Assembly (NCBI GenBank): GCA_009801015.1
Contig: VHZZ01002848.1
Location: 26,323 to 49,661 of the forward strand
DNA from: Silene noctiflora
Taxonomy: Eukaryota; Streptophyta; Magnoliopsida; Caryophyllales; Caryophyllaceae
Reading direction: 5' to 3'
DNA: 23,339 nt
The translations under genes were made by a program, and so were the position numbers. A model generated the notes under the pieces. The model searched no databases, had not been told where the DNA came from, and was given only the letters and a program-made list of their open reading frames with translations. Shown here piece after piece: positions 1 through 8,686 of the stretch (the stretch's first letter is position 1; each line of letters begins with the position of its first letter).

Positions 1-280
1 AAACTCGTAGGAATGCTTCCTTAACCGGTACAACCCCATCAACCCCAACGTCTCAAACATCCTCCTCACATCCCCCTCGATCCCCAACTCCCTTATGACA
101 CTCTCATCCACGCACCTAGTAGCTCGTACCGTACGGCCCATCAAAGATACAAACATCTCCCTTTGCCGAAAATTTCGCAAACACTACCATGAGGTACTGA
201 TCGATTGGATGAACAACGGAACCATGACTCGACTGGCCCATCTCGGCCCTTGACCTCTTGGTTGGGTTGGCTCTCGGCAT
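1..280 (-). pseudogene. gag-like ORF1 N-terminus of a Ty3/gypsy (Athila-like) element, frameshifted and cut by the window edge
   Basis: The reading frame runs on the minus strand and leaves the window at base 1. I take the ATG at 280-278 (MPRANPTKRSRAEMG...) as the start, because upstream in-frame sequence looks like leader. About 35 codons in, near 170-185, the frame shifts. The continuing frame reads ...MFVSLMGRTVRATR, then CVDESVIRELGIEGDV, then a MFETLGLMGLY stretch. This matches the pattern I know from Athila-type ORF1/gag proteins: an F..L..R....TR..DE core followed by LG...DV and an aromatic GL segment. In such elements this protein forms the particle that packages RNA. The PBS and LTR on its upstream side (1658-3001) are in the matching orientation. 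The family match is from memory of motifs, so the clade is uncertain; that it is a retroelement gag fragment is more secure. Confidence 0.5.
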
Positions 281-705
281 CTTGAAATTAACATCAATTG
301 ACAACAACACTTTTGGCTCAAGAATAGCAAGAAAACCAAGAAGAAATTTCAGTTTAACAAGCTAGGAAAAGGGAAGCTTTAAGACGGGTTTTTCGCTCAA
401 AATACTCCAAAATCAAGTGTCAAATATATCGATACTAACATCCTATAGCCTTTTCTAACATCAAAAGTGTAATTGAGATAGTAAAATCAAACGTTTTGGG
501 ACAAACCCTAGAAATTTCGAGATGGATTTTCACTAGATTCGGCTTCAGAACAACAATTTCTATCATAAAACAAGGGCTAAAATGATTCCTAGCAAAGGTA
601 ATTACATCTAGGACGGGTTCGTAGCATGAAAATAGATCCTAGTATATTCTAATTTGGGGAAAATTTCATTACAAAATTGATAAAACCAGAAAAGGGATTA
701 TTCTT

Positions 706-710
706 ACCTG
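706..710 (-). promoter_or_regulatory. Consensus 5' splice donor in the leader (CAG|GTAAGAA, minus)
   Basis: On the minus strand the sequence reads CTTTCAG then GTAAGAATAA, a near-perfect plant U2 donor. Possible acceptors follow pyrimidine-rich stretches shortly before the ATG at 280. Splicing here would remove roughly 425 bases of leader and place the cap-proximal exon next to the gag start. Splicing itself is inferred. Confidence 0.4.
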
Positions 711-861
711 AAAGTAGCAAAGGATTGCAAAAGAGGAGATTAAAATGGAGTTTTGCAAGTAACAAGAACAAAATCCCTGAGCTTGGGGTGCTAGAACAAT
801 TTGAGAGAAGTTTAAGAGAGTTTTGGAGAAGTTTGGGTCGAAAATAAGGAAGAAGGGAAAG

Positions 862-868
862 ATTTATA
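862..868 (-). promoter_or_regulatory. TATA box (TATAAAT, minus)
   Basis: TATAAAT on the minus strand lies about 40 bp downstream of the last 12-bp motif copy. It is followed by CT-rich leader sequence and a splice donor about 155 bp further on. Spacing and context fit a Pol II core promoter. Confidence 0.4.
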
Positions 869-908
869 GAGTTTGAAAAACTTTTCGCGACTCGGACTAA
901 TTTAGGGC

Positions 909-1057
909 ACTCGGTCGAGTACGGATCGCACTCGGTCGAGTATCCAGTGCACTCGGTCGAGTGCNCAATTGGCAGCGAAAAATTGCATTCTGCCTAATTT
1001 TGCACTCGGTCGAGTTATCCTCACTCGGTCGAGTGTTCTAGCTGTACTCGGTCGAGT
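909..1057. repeat. Six exact copies of ACTCGGTCGAGT
   Basis: The copies are at 909-920, 930-941, 951-962, 1004-1015, 1023-1034 and 1046-1057. All are exact and in the same orientation, with irregular spacers of 7 to 41 bp. Each is an inverted repeat of ACTCG around a central GT. The same motif recurs in the LTR at 2823-2911. Confidence 0.9.
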
Positions 1058-1657
1058 GTTACCAAAAACTGAGAAATTTTCAAATTTGGGCTGAATGTAT
1101 TGTCGTATCAGTTATTCCTGCAAGAAAGTACATTGTTCAGAGTCCGATGAGCGTCCCGGAACTCGTCACTAGTTAATTTTCATTCAAGCTTTATGAAACG
1201 TTGAACAACCACAATAGTACGCTAAGATCACTTACACTTTTCCAATCAAACTCAACGCAACCAATAATTAAGTCCACATGCTTACGCAACTTAGCGATGC
1301 TTTCATACACTCAATATGCAATAAGCAATTATACCACTTCATGCATCCAATTACACTCATACCGTTACCACAACATCAGTTTGTATACCAATACGTCCCT
1401 TGCACACGTATAGCTCATGTAAGACGCAACTAATCACAGAAATAAGCTTCACTTCAGTCACATAACATACAAGCATGCACAACACAACATAGGACATCAT
1501 CACACCCGAGTTACTGGCTTAAGCACATTGGGGTCGGGTCTTGAAATGACGGCGCCTACTCACCCAGAACAAATTCATAGGGGCTACCAACATACATACA
1601 CCAGGTTCATTTTAATTTGACTCGCTAGATTCATTGGTTACAGGTTCCAAAATCGTC

Positions 1658-1669
1658 GCTCTGATACCA
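1658..1669 (-). other. Primer-binding site, initiator tRNA-Met type
   Basis: On the minus strand this reads TGGTATCAGAGC, the standard complement of the plant initiator tRNA-Met 3' end. It lies three bases after the LTR end (TGTTACA, AAA, TGGTATC). This fixes the orientation of the element and marks the LTR at 1673-3001 as its 5' LTR. Confidence 0.9.
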
Positions 1670-2075
1670 TTTTGTAACACCCCCACTTACCAAGGAAGCA
1701 TGCACGAGACCTTCCCTATTAACCAAGGGTGCCACCATCTCGGTTACCCGAGGCAAGTATATATCAAATAGACCATTTAAGAACAATATTACGATTAACT
1801 ACATTTACGTGGACAAAGAAATACAAACTATAACAAAGTACTTATACAAGTATGATCTCTATCAACTATGCTAACAACTGTGTCGGCGATTCCCATCCCC
1901 ATACACGAACATCACAACAAGCATCCAGTACAGCATCTAGACCTGCAAGTCAGACTGCTCACCACCCCCGAATGGATCATCACAGTTTTACAAAACAACA
2001 CGGGGTCAGTCAACTGAGGAATCATATACAACATAATGTACGCAACAAACATCACCACTATACCACACTAATCAC

Positions 2076-2225
2076 AAGTAACCGACTACACACCGAAGTA
2101 TGTAGCCTTGCCAGTGATAGACCGCAGCCAACCACCTAATCCACCCAAATAAGTAACCGACTACACATCGAAGTACGTAGCCCTGCCAGTGGAAGACCGC
2201 AGCCAACCACCTAAACCACCCAGAT
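2076..2225. repeat. Tandem duplication, 2 x 75 bp, inside the LTR
   Basis: The unit begins AAGTAACCGACTACACA at 2076 and again at 2151. The two copies differ at only a handful of positions, mostly transitions. It makes the LTR longer but shows no coding content. Confidence 0.85.
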
Positions 2226-2605
2226 ACCCATGTCCCTTAATGTGCATATCCCCCCTACGCTGAGAGAACGCATGAGGCGAACGATGGGGGTGAGTCCACC
2301 TCTCACAATGGCTCACAAAACAATATCACAATAACCAACATCTCCAACCACCATCACCATACAACTCCGCCACCACAATATATCGCAAACATATAATCAT
2401 ATCATAACACAACCGTCACATTATAGCATATAATTCGACAGGCAACTGAGTAGGAAAACCTACCTGTAACGCATCCCATGCAGCATCAATCATCAATCTA
2501 ACCATATGAGTAATCACACATCAACACAAACACCTACAACAATCATATGACCCGGTTACACACAATCGTAACCCTAATCCAAGACATACAGACGGTGACG
2601 GTGAC

Positions 2606-2611
2606 TTACCT
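2606..2611 (-). promoter_or_regulatory. Consensus 5' splice donor in the LTR (AAG|GTAAGT, minus)
   Basis: The minus strand reads AATAAG then GTAAGTCACC, a textbook donor. It lies in the presumed R-U5 part of the LTR, after the pyrimidine-rich leader. A transcript from this LTR could splice from here to an acceptor further into the element. Confidence 0.4.
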
Positions 2612-2822
2612 TATTACACGATTGATAGACTGGGTCAGACTCGGCGTATTCCTCCATTCCTACGACGGACTTCTAGGTATGGCTTGTAAGGTGAGGGATG
2701 AACAAGAGGAAGAGATGGGACGATCTAGGGTTTTGGGGGAAGAAAGGGACAAGAAAGAAAATAAGAAAACGAATCGGAAAATTCTAATTTACGCGTAATA
2801 TATTTTCACGCTGACACGATGC

Positions 2823-2911
2823 ACTCGGTCGAGTGCCCTGATACTCGACCGAGTCCCCTGCACTCGGTCGAGTGCACCACACTCGACCGAGTGTCACTCA
2901 CTAGGTCGAGT
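2823..2911. repeat. Five copies of the 12-bp motif in alternating orientation
   Basis: ACTCGGTCGAGT lies at 2823-2834 and 2862-2873. Its reverse complement ACTCGACCGAGT lies at 2843-2854 and 2881-2892. A one-base variant (ACTAGGTCGAGT) lies at 2900-2911. The alternation would allow neighbouring copies to pair with each other. Confidence 0.9.
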
Positions 2912-3001
2912 GCACTACTTAAAGAACTATCGTTTTGACGAATAAGGTCATTTGGTCAAACATGGTCAGTCAACGATCCCCCCTAAGGGACGGGTATTAC
3001 A

Positions 3002-3933
3002 GGGACAAATGAAGCACACATCCAATTTGTTAAACAAGGATTAGATTCTATGTTTTCTATTAAAGATATAAGTGATATGAGGTATTTTCTTGGTCTAGAA
3101 ATCTCAAGGAATGCCACGGGGATCTTAATAAACCAAAGAAAATATATATTAGATATTCTTAAGGATATGAATATGGAAGATTGTAAGGTTGCTTCCTTTC
3201 CTTTACCAAGGGGATTGAGGTTATCCACTGAAGAAGGATAGCTGCTGGATAATCCCGAGGTTTACAGGAGGTTAATTGACAGACTATTGTACTTGAACTC
3301 TTCTAGACCAGATTTATCCTATTATGTTCAGCATCTCAGACAGTTTATCAGTGCACCTAGGGTGCCTCATCTACAGGCAGTTATACATGTCTTAAGATAT
3401 CTTAAAAGTACTATTAACACTGGTTTATTCTACAGTGCATCATCTGATCTATCCCTTACAACATATAGTAATGTTGATTGGGGACAATGTGCATTTACAT
3501 GCAAGTCATTAAGTGGATATTGTATTTTCCTGGGGAACTCTCTTATTTCCGGAAAACAAATAAGCAACGCACAGTTAGTAAGAGCTCGACTGAATCTGAA
3601 TACACGAGCCTTTCTTATACCTCATCAGAAATGGTGTGGCTTGACACTGTTCTTCAAGAATTGACAGTTCAAGTACCAAAACCCATAGCATAGCTATGTG
3701 ACAATAAAGCAACATAACACCTTACACACAATCCAGTTTTTCATGAAAGGACAAAGCATTTGTCTATTGATTGCCATTATGTTCGAGAGAAGCAACAAGC
3801 TGGTTTTCTATTGACTAAGCATGCCCGCACAGGGTTGCAGCTAGCTGATATCATGACCAAAGCTCTGGGGACTTATCAACATAATTTCTTATCTTCCAAG
3901 CTTGGGTTAGTATTCACTCCCAATCAAGCTTGA
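3002..3933 (+). pseudogene. Ty1/copia pol C-terminus: end of RT plus RNase H
   Basis: The frame opens with GTNEAHIQFVKQ and DMRYFLGLEISR, the last conserved block of copia reverse transcriptase. It continues through YRRLIDRLLYLNSSRPDLSY and HVLRYLKSTINTGLFY into RNase H (DW..C, SGYCIFLGNSLISGK, SSTESEY, FHERTKHLSID), and ends in QLADIMTKAL and the C-terminal SSKLGL...NQA stop at 3931-3933. RNase H degrades the RNA strand during reverse transcription. The copy is dead: a TAG lies at 3239-3241, the frame shifts near 3550-3565, further stops lie near 3691 and 3715, and the usual DADW has become NVDW. The upstream part of RT is missing because the LTR at 1673-3001 is inserted here. Confidence 0.92.
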
Positions 3934-3941
3934 GGAGGGAA
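3932..3941 (+). other. Polypurine tract of the copia element
   Basis: GAGGAGGGAA overlaps the stop of the pol frame and directly precedes the 3' LTR. This is the usual copia arrangement for plus-strand DNA priming. Confidence 0.75.
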
Positions 3942-4160
3942 TATTAGATAGTATAACTAACTTAGTTAGTTATGGTAGTTAGTCATAAACTCATGGTTAG
4001 TTAGATAACAACCTGAGTTAGTTAGAATAAGTCGGTGCATCTTTTGTATAAATAGCTGATCATGTATCTTCTGTAAATATAAGTTTTATAATATCAAAAC
4101 CAAGAATATTATTTCAATAATCTCTCTACAATTACTCATGTTCATAGCTACATTCTAATA
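3942..4160 (+). mobile_element. Ty1/copia 3' LTR (219 bp) with TA...TA ends
   Basis: The LTR runs from TATTAGA to TCTAATA, a perfect 7-bp terminal inverted repeat placed directly after the polypurine tract. A TATA box (TATAAATAG) lies at 4047-4055. The ends are TA...TA instead of TG...CA. Either this is one of the non-canonical copia terminal types, or both ends have decayed by transitions from TGTTAGA...TCTAACA. Confidence 0.8.
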
Positions 4161-5413
4161 ATGTCTACTCCATTTATTTCATGTCAAACGAAGCAATGAT
4201 TAAGTGTCAAAAATGTTAATGATGTAATTTATAGTCAAGTTTTAACGATTTTAATGTATTAATTTAACGGCGGAATTTAAACGTTGTAGTTTTCTGTATT
4301 TTTATACGTGAACTTGAACAAAAATAAAGGATACATATGTGAAATATTCGCAACATGGCAATGAATTAAGCAAGACATACAAAATTCAACATTTCAAGGA
4401 AAAATAAACTCAATAAACTCGCAAGTTTAGAAGGCTTGCTCGCAAACAATTTTGCATAAACTTAATTCTTAATTTAATGTTTGCTGAATAATAATAACGA
4501 CCTACAACAAACTATTTATAGCTATATGGAACATCCTAAATAAGCCTTAGGTCGGCTCCATACTTCTCACAATAAGATAAATAACTTACCTAAAAATATT
4601 AAGCTAGCTAGAATTAGGAAAGTGTGCTTTCCTAAAGAATTTAGGAAAGTATTACACCAACTCCACTTAGGAAAATAAGATCATCTTATTTGTACTCAAA
4701 GTACTTATTACCTAATTTCTAATTAAGCTAGGATATGACTCCGCTTGGAAAGAAGCCTTGGGACACCAATGTTCTCCTGAACAATGCTGGAGTGTATTGA
4801 ACATCCTTGGAGTGTGTTCATTGTCCCTCGTTTCGAATCTCGCTGATTCTTTCCCATGTTTTCATGTTTACTTGACTCGAACCAATCTTAAACCCTTTGA
4901 TAATCTTGAAAATGTCTCGACTTATTAATACTTCGCGACCTCCTAATAATGCTCCCAAATCAGGTTAAGTCATCAATTCTATTATTGCACATTATATTAA
5001 AATCAAGTTATTTTTTTATAATAAATTTCATAATAGCTTGACATGTACTCATAAGAAATATAATTTTTTTTCCTATTAATCTATTTCTTTTCAATTGGAA
5101 TATTAATTCTATTAAAATGCATCACGACTATGTTAAAAACATAAAAATCATACAACCACTTCATTTTTCGTCAAATAGGTTGAAAAGGGGAAGAGATACT
5201 AACCCTGTAATGTACAAATTTTTAAAGAAAATCATCATTTAATTTAGGTTTTAATTTTCCCATATCTAAGCAAAATGGAAAGGAAAGGGGAAGAGGAGAG
5301 GAGAGGAGGAGAGTGTAGATAAACACGAGTGAAAATAATGGGAGCCGCGAATGTGAAAAAGTTGTATAATGTACAGGATAAAGCAACACCTATCTTTTTT
5401 TTTGAAGGAAATA
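4161..5413. other. AT-rich stretch, possible decayed LTR on minus strand
   Basis: No coding sequence is visible. On the minus strand AGCTATAAATAG (TATA at 4520-4514) is followed by transcript-like sequence, and a perfect 9-bp stem TTAGGAAAG/CTTTCCTAA with a 4-base loop lies at 4614-4635, with a further TTAGGAAAG at 4641. This resembles LTR promoter DNA. TGTCAA-type ends exist near 4182 and 5044, but I found no matching target duplication, so no limits are assigned. Confidence 0.25.
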
Positions 5414-5502
5414 GTCCCTCCATACCATAATGATCTTCCCACTTTAATAAAACTCCTCAAATCTATTACAGAAGTGGGAAGATAATTATAATGTGGAGGG
5501 AG
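5414..5502. mobile_element. Stowaway MITE (89 bp)
   Basis: Terminal inverted repeats of about 32 bp begin GTCCCTCCATACCATAATG on the left and CTCCCTCCACATTATAATT on the right (reverse complement). TA lies on each side (5412-5413 and 5503-5504), the target duplication of Tc1/mariner-type MITEs. Little lies between the arms, so it is nearly a bare hairpin. Confidence 0.85.
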
Positions 5503-5505
5503 TAA

Positions 5506-5535
5506 TTAGATTTTGTACCCGTGAAAATCACGGGT
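5506..5535 (-). mobile_element. Helitron 3' terminus on minus strand
   Basis: On the minus strand a perfect 8-bp stem ACCCGTGA/TCACGGGT with a 3-base loop (5535-5517) is followed by 7 bases, then CTAA and a flanking T (5505). Hairpin plus CTRR|T is the Helitron 3' signature. The body would extend to the right, but no matching 5' end was found, so it is probably a fragment. Confidence 0.5.
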
Positions 5536-5576
5536 GCATTTGAGTTTAATCATACAAGTTCATGCATAAACATAAT

Positions 5577-5874
5577 CTGAGGGGGTGTTTGGTTGGGAGG
5601 TTTGGAATAAAATGGAATGGATTTTACTCATTCTAGTGTTTGGTTGAGCCATTTTGGAATGGAGTTAGAATCCTGTTGGATTCTATCTCCACCCCAACCC
5701 CTTGGAATCTCATACCCACCCCCTCCCCCATGGATTCAAACTTCATTCCTTTATGTTGTTTTTTTCTAATGAACCAAACATATTTTGAAAGGTATAGAAT
5801 TAGAACCCCATACTTCTATGGTTTCTCATCCCAATCCATTCCATTCCTAAGAAGTGAACCAAACGACCCCTCAG
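5577..5874. mobile_element. Tourist-like MITE (298 bp)
   Basis: The ends CTGAGGGGGTGTTTGGTT and GAACCAAACGACCCCTCAG form imperfect terminal inverted repeats of about 18 bp. The GGGTGTTTGGTT type is common in PIF/Harbinger-related plant MITEs. The interior repeats GGAATGG-type words. A precise target duplication could not be read, so the superfamily is tentative. An ORF inside (5640-5882) is not a gene. Confidence 0.6.
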
Positions 5875-6005
5875 TAGTATAACTTGTGGGCATCTTTGTA
5901 TCCTTGTACTAAAAACTAGCACCCAAAAAAGTTGCACGTGAATTATATTCCATTTATTGTTGTGAGAAGCAGAACAAAATCTTAATATTAAATTTCACAT
6001 AAATT

Positions 6006-6060
6006 TCCCTATATACTAAGAGAATAAAATTCTCCAAAGTTTTACGTCCAAAAGGCATCA
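6006..6060 (+). mobile_element. Helitron-like 5' end, fragment
   Basis: TCCCTATATACTAAGAGAAT and the following TTCTCCAAAGTTTTACGTC match, with small changes, the 5' end of the complete Helitron at 6478. The preceding base is T, not the expected A, and no partner 3' end is visible. Probably a truncated relative. Confidence 0.4.
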
Positions 6061-6477
6061 ACTAAAATAAGGAAACAAAAAGATTTTTTTCTTTATTATT
6101 ATCATTTCACCAAATATAATCTTTTAATCAAATAATAATATATTTTTTTTAAATCTAAATTATAAAATTTTAATTAAAATAAGATAAATTCACTATAATT
6201 TATAAATTATAAATTTCTCAATTTTTGTTATGTATTACGGAGTATTATATATTAGAGAATGACTTGACACATTTTGTATAAATCAAAAAATTAAAATGAT
6301 ATTATTAGCTTCGTCCAAAAAAAAAAAAAAAATCATTCATAATTTGTGAAAAGTTATTATTTGTAATTCTTAGTTTTATGTTAAAGAAAAAAACTCATTA
6401 CACACATTTTATAACTTTACTAAATTCTCTTGATTAGTTCATACAATGAGGTATATGACAAATTAATGATGTATCAA
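6061..6477. other. AT-rich DNA without recognisable features
   Basis: Very AT-rich, including a run of 16 A at 6317-6332. It may be the body of the Helitron relative that starts at 6006. Nothing coding is visible. Confidence 0.3.
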
Positions 6478-6789
6478 TCCCCCTTATACTAAAAGAATAA
6501 GAGATCTCCAAAATTTTCCCGTCTAAATGTATTTGGCTATAATTGAATTGTCATTATATCATATATCTGATTGGACTTTTATTATATCATATCTGTAATT
6601 GGACTTTCATTATATTATATCTACAACTGGATTAAACGAAACTTTCTCTTTTTCACCGATATACAAAACATTAAAAATAATAAATTTTACAATTAAATTT
6701 CAAATTAAATTAAATATCAGTTATATAATTGTTATTTTCTTTAATATTCATATCTAAAAAACCGCGCATTCGCGCGGGATCTATACTAG
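6478..6789 (+). mobile_element. Non-autonomous Helitron (312 bp)
   Basis: The 5' end is TCCCCCTTATACTAAAAG, preceded by A (6477). The 3' end is a GC hairpin CCGCGC/GCGCGG (6762-6777), eight bases, then CTAG followed by T (6790). Insertion between A and T with 5' TC and 3' CTRR is the Helitron hallmark. No Rep/helicase coding sequence fits in this length, so it is a non-autonomous copy. It has no terminal inverted repeats. Confidence 0.8.
6545..6640 (+). repeat. About three imperfect 28-32 bp tandem units inside the Helitron
   Basis: The words ATTGGACTTT and ATTATATCATAT recur with an ATCT-type junction: 6570, 6598 and a decayed third copy (CAACTGGATT) near 6626. Internal tandem repeats are common in small Helitrons. 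Confidence 0.55.
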
Positions 6790-7197
6790 TTAGAATATTA
6801 TACGAGTAATTTGTTGTAGTAGTATCAATGTAATGTAATGTGTTTTTTGTAAAGTTATGTGTTGTTTTGATAGATTAATGGTGAGTTAGGAGGGGGTGGT
6901 CGGGTTGGTGGTAAAGTATTGTGTTGTGTTTTAAAGAAAAATCTTTATGTAGTGTACGGTGTGTTTAATAATCTCAATGTTTTCATTTTATTTTATTTTC
7001 TATCACCGCAATACGTTTTTCAGTAGTCTCTTTGTTTTTTTTTTTCACTTATCGTAGCACCTGATAATTTTTTGCTATATTTTTTTTCATAGCACTACAT
7101 TTTATATGAGTAGTGTAAAGTGGCTCTAAAAGAATTTAGATATGGTACTCTATATTATCGATGCAATTTGATATATTAATTTTGCTACGCTATATAA
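6790..7197. other. AT-rich spacer, nothing recognised
   Basis: About 400 bp between the Helitron and a Stowaway MITE. It contains only short TG-rich and poly-T stretches and no convincing reading frame or repeat termini. Confidence 0.5.
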
Positions 7198-7199
7198 TA

Positions 7200-7397
7200 C
7201 TCCCTCCTATTCAATCATTTCTTCCCTCTTTCCTTTTCAAAGCTAGTCACATTTTCTTCTCTCTTTTCTTTTGTGGAATGATATATGTGGTCCAAATTTA
7301 ATTTGCAAGTGGCTTAGATTGTTTTGTGTGGTTCAAAATTAATTCCTTATTTCTTGTACAAAGTGGAAGAGAGAAGAAATGAGTGACTAAGAGGGAG
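7200..7397. mobile_element. Stowaway MITE (198 bp)
   Basis: Terminal inverted repeats of about 33 bp: CTCCCTCCTATTCAATCATT at the left, and the right end reads CTCCCTCTTAGTCACTCATT in reverse complement. TA flanks both sides (7198-7199 and 7398-7399). It has no coding capacity and would depend on a Tc1/mariner transposase. Confidence 0.9.
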
Positions 7398-7440
7398 TAA
7401 TAAGAATATGGATAGAACTAGAGTATGGTCTAGATTGGAA

Positions 7441-8538
7441 AAATATTTGGTAAATTCTCAATAGCTTACAGTGTTTCCAACTCCACTGCTACTGTGATGC
7501 TCTCTGGGTTGTTTGATCATTCCTCACTCCTGATCAATGTGTTTGAGGAAAGAACTTATAATAGGCATTTTAGCTACTTAAAATTGTTGGAGTACCAATC
7601 CAAAATTCATGGATATTGTTAACACTAGGTGTACAACTAATGCACTAGAGTCTGCAATGTACACTCCATTCAAGAAGCTGTTTGCTGTCAGAAGATGGGC
7701 TATCTCAACTTCACAAAAATGTTTTCAGTGACCTCTCAAAACGGCTAATGAAGCCTGGACTAGCCTGGGGAATATTTTCTGTTGGATATAAGTAAGAACA
7801 TTGCAAATACTGCATCATTGGATGAGGAGAAAACCCTAATGGATAAATACAAAAAAACTTAAACAAGTTGAGCTTACTATGTTACATCAAAGAGCCAAAG
7901 TGCAAGGTATAAAGCTAAATGACTGCTCCTCTAAATATTTCTTTGCTAGAATTGCTCCGAGGAAGCAGCAGAGTATTGTGGGCCAAATTTATGATCACTT
8001 GGGCACTCAGGTACATGGCATTGCTAATATAAATGTTGCATTTGTTGCTTACCACCAAGATTTGTTTGGCAAGGCACAGGACATTCAGGATCTACAGGGA
8101 TTTTATTAACTATGGCCCTTGTCTTCAATATAATGTTCAGACACCTCTTCGTGCTCCTGTTAGTAAACAAGAAATTCACAATGCTCTATTCTCCATTGAC
8201 AGTAATAAGAGTCCGGGTTATTATGGATTTTCAGCATGGGTGTTCAAAGTTGCTTGATCAACTATTGGTGAGGATTTCATTAAGGCTTTGCAACTCCTTT
8301 ACAAAACTAGTAAATTAGTGAAACATGTTAATGTTATTGTTTTTACTCCTACTCCTATAAAAGAGGCGGTTCTTTCTGAAACAGATTTTAGGCCTATTGC
8401 TTGCTGCACAATTTTTTTACAAAACTGTTAGCAAAATTTTAGTTTCTAGATTGAAGCCTTTTCTTCCTCATCTGGTTGGATGTGAGCAAGTTGCTTTTGT
8501 GAGTGGTGGGAACATTTTTGAGAATATTATGTTGTCGC
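7441..8538 (+). pseudogene. L1-type LINE ORF2, endonuclease end and N-terminal RT
   Basis: The first segment (7444-7612) ends the endonuclease: SGLFDHSSLLI followed by FSYLKLLEYQ, matching the SDHSPL...FRYLN.WE pattern of plant LINEs. From 7879 QRAKVQGIKLNDCSSKYFFA gives the pre-RT block, then QIYDHLGTQVHG. In shifted frames come EIHNALFSIDSNKSPGYYGF, the RT motif NKSPG.DG, then ETDFRPIACCTIF and EQVAFVSGGNIFENIMLS. ORF2 nicks DNA and copies the element RNA into the genome. At least four frameshifts or stops make it dead. A Cassandra element is inserted at 8538; the RT frame resumes at 9403. Confidence 0.88.
8534..8538 (+). repeat. Target-site duplication GTCGC, left copy
   Basis: GTCGC precedes the first Cassandra LTR and is repeated exactly at 9398-9402 after the second LTR. 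Confidence 0.9.
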
Positions 8539-8686
8539 TCTAAAACTCCATGTTAACCGAAAAAGTTATTCGTGTGGGTACCTCCTTTACGAGGTCCATC
8601 GATAGGCTTAAAGACTAATGTTTAAAGGGATTTAAAGTACTACTCATATCAACAAAGTGAACTTTCTTTTCTAGTTATCCATTCAA

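Larger units (their letters stand above)
281..1657 (-). other. Untranslated leader between primer-binding site and gag-like ORF
   Basis: About 1.38 kb separates the primer-binding site from the gag-like ATG, with no long reading frame on either strand. Read on the minus strand it holds, in order, AT-rich sequence, a short inverted repeat around 1147-1168, an array of a 12-bp motif (1057-909), a TATA box (868-862), a pyrimidine-rich stretch, a consensus splice donor (708/707) and about 425 bp of T-rich intron-like sequence ending close to the ATG. This order resembles a second promoter plus leader, not plain spacer. It could be part of the element's own leader or a remnant of another LTR. Confidence 0.45.
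1673..3001 (-). mobile_element. 5' LTR (1329 bp) of a minus-strand Ty3/gypsy element
   Basis: In plus orientation the LTR runs from TGTAACACCCCC to GGGTATTACA, so its ends are TG...CA with TGTAA/TTACA inverted termini. A primer-binding site follows the end nearest the gag ORF. Read on the minus strand it contains an array of the 12-bp motif about 90-180 bp from its start, a weak AT-rich TATA-like segment near 2798-2804, a pyrimidine-rich leader containing AAACCCTAG and a perfect AAG|GTAAGT donor at 2609. A 75-bp tandem duplication lies at 2076-2225. The sequence to its right (3002 on) is copia RT, so this element inserted into a copia element; its other end lies outside the window. ORFs inside the LTR look non-coding. 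Confidence 0.85.

Noticed and set aside
909-1057. CRISPR-like array of 12-bp repeats
   Set aside because: Spacers are irregular, the repeat is short, part of the array in the LTR alternates in orientation, and the context is a plant LTR retrotransposon.
1146-1175. Hammerhead ribozyme (CGATGAG ... GGAAC ... near the leader)
   Set aside because: The core would need CTGATGA and GAAA; here it is CCGATGA and CGGAAC, and no flanking stems I and III could be paired. It is a simple inverted repeat GATGAG/CTCGTC.
1201-2798. Open frames at 1201-1413, 1852-2139 and 2547-2798
   Set aside because: They lie in the leader or LTR of the minus-strand element, on the opposite strand, and show no domain or codon structure.
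5640-5882. 80-codon frame inside the Tourist-like MITE
   Set aside because: Low-complexity translation of the MITE interior and terminal repeat, which are repeated non-coding DNA.
6317-6332. Run of 16 A as a LINE or SINE poly(A) tail
   Set aside because: No LINE or SINE body precedes it, no target duplication is visible, and the surroundings are uniformly AT-rich.
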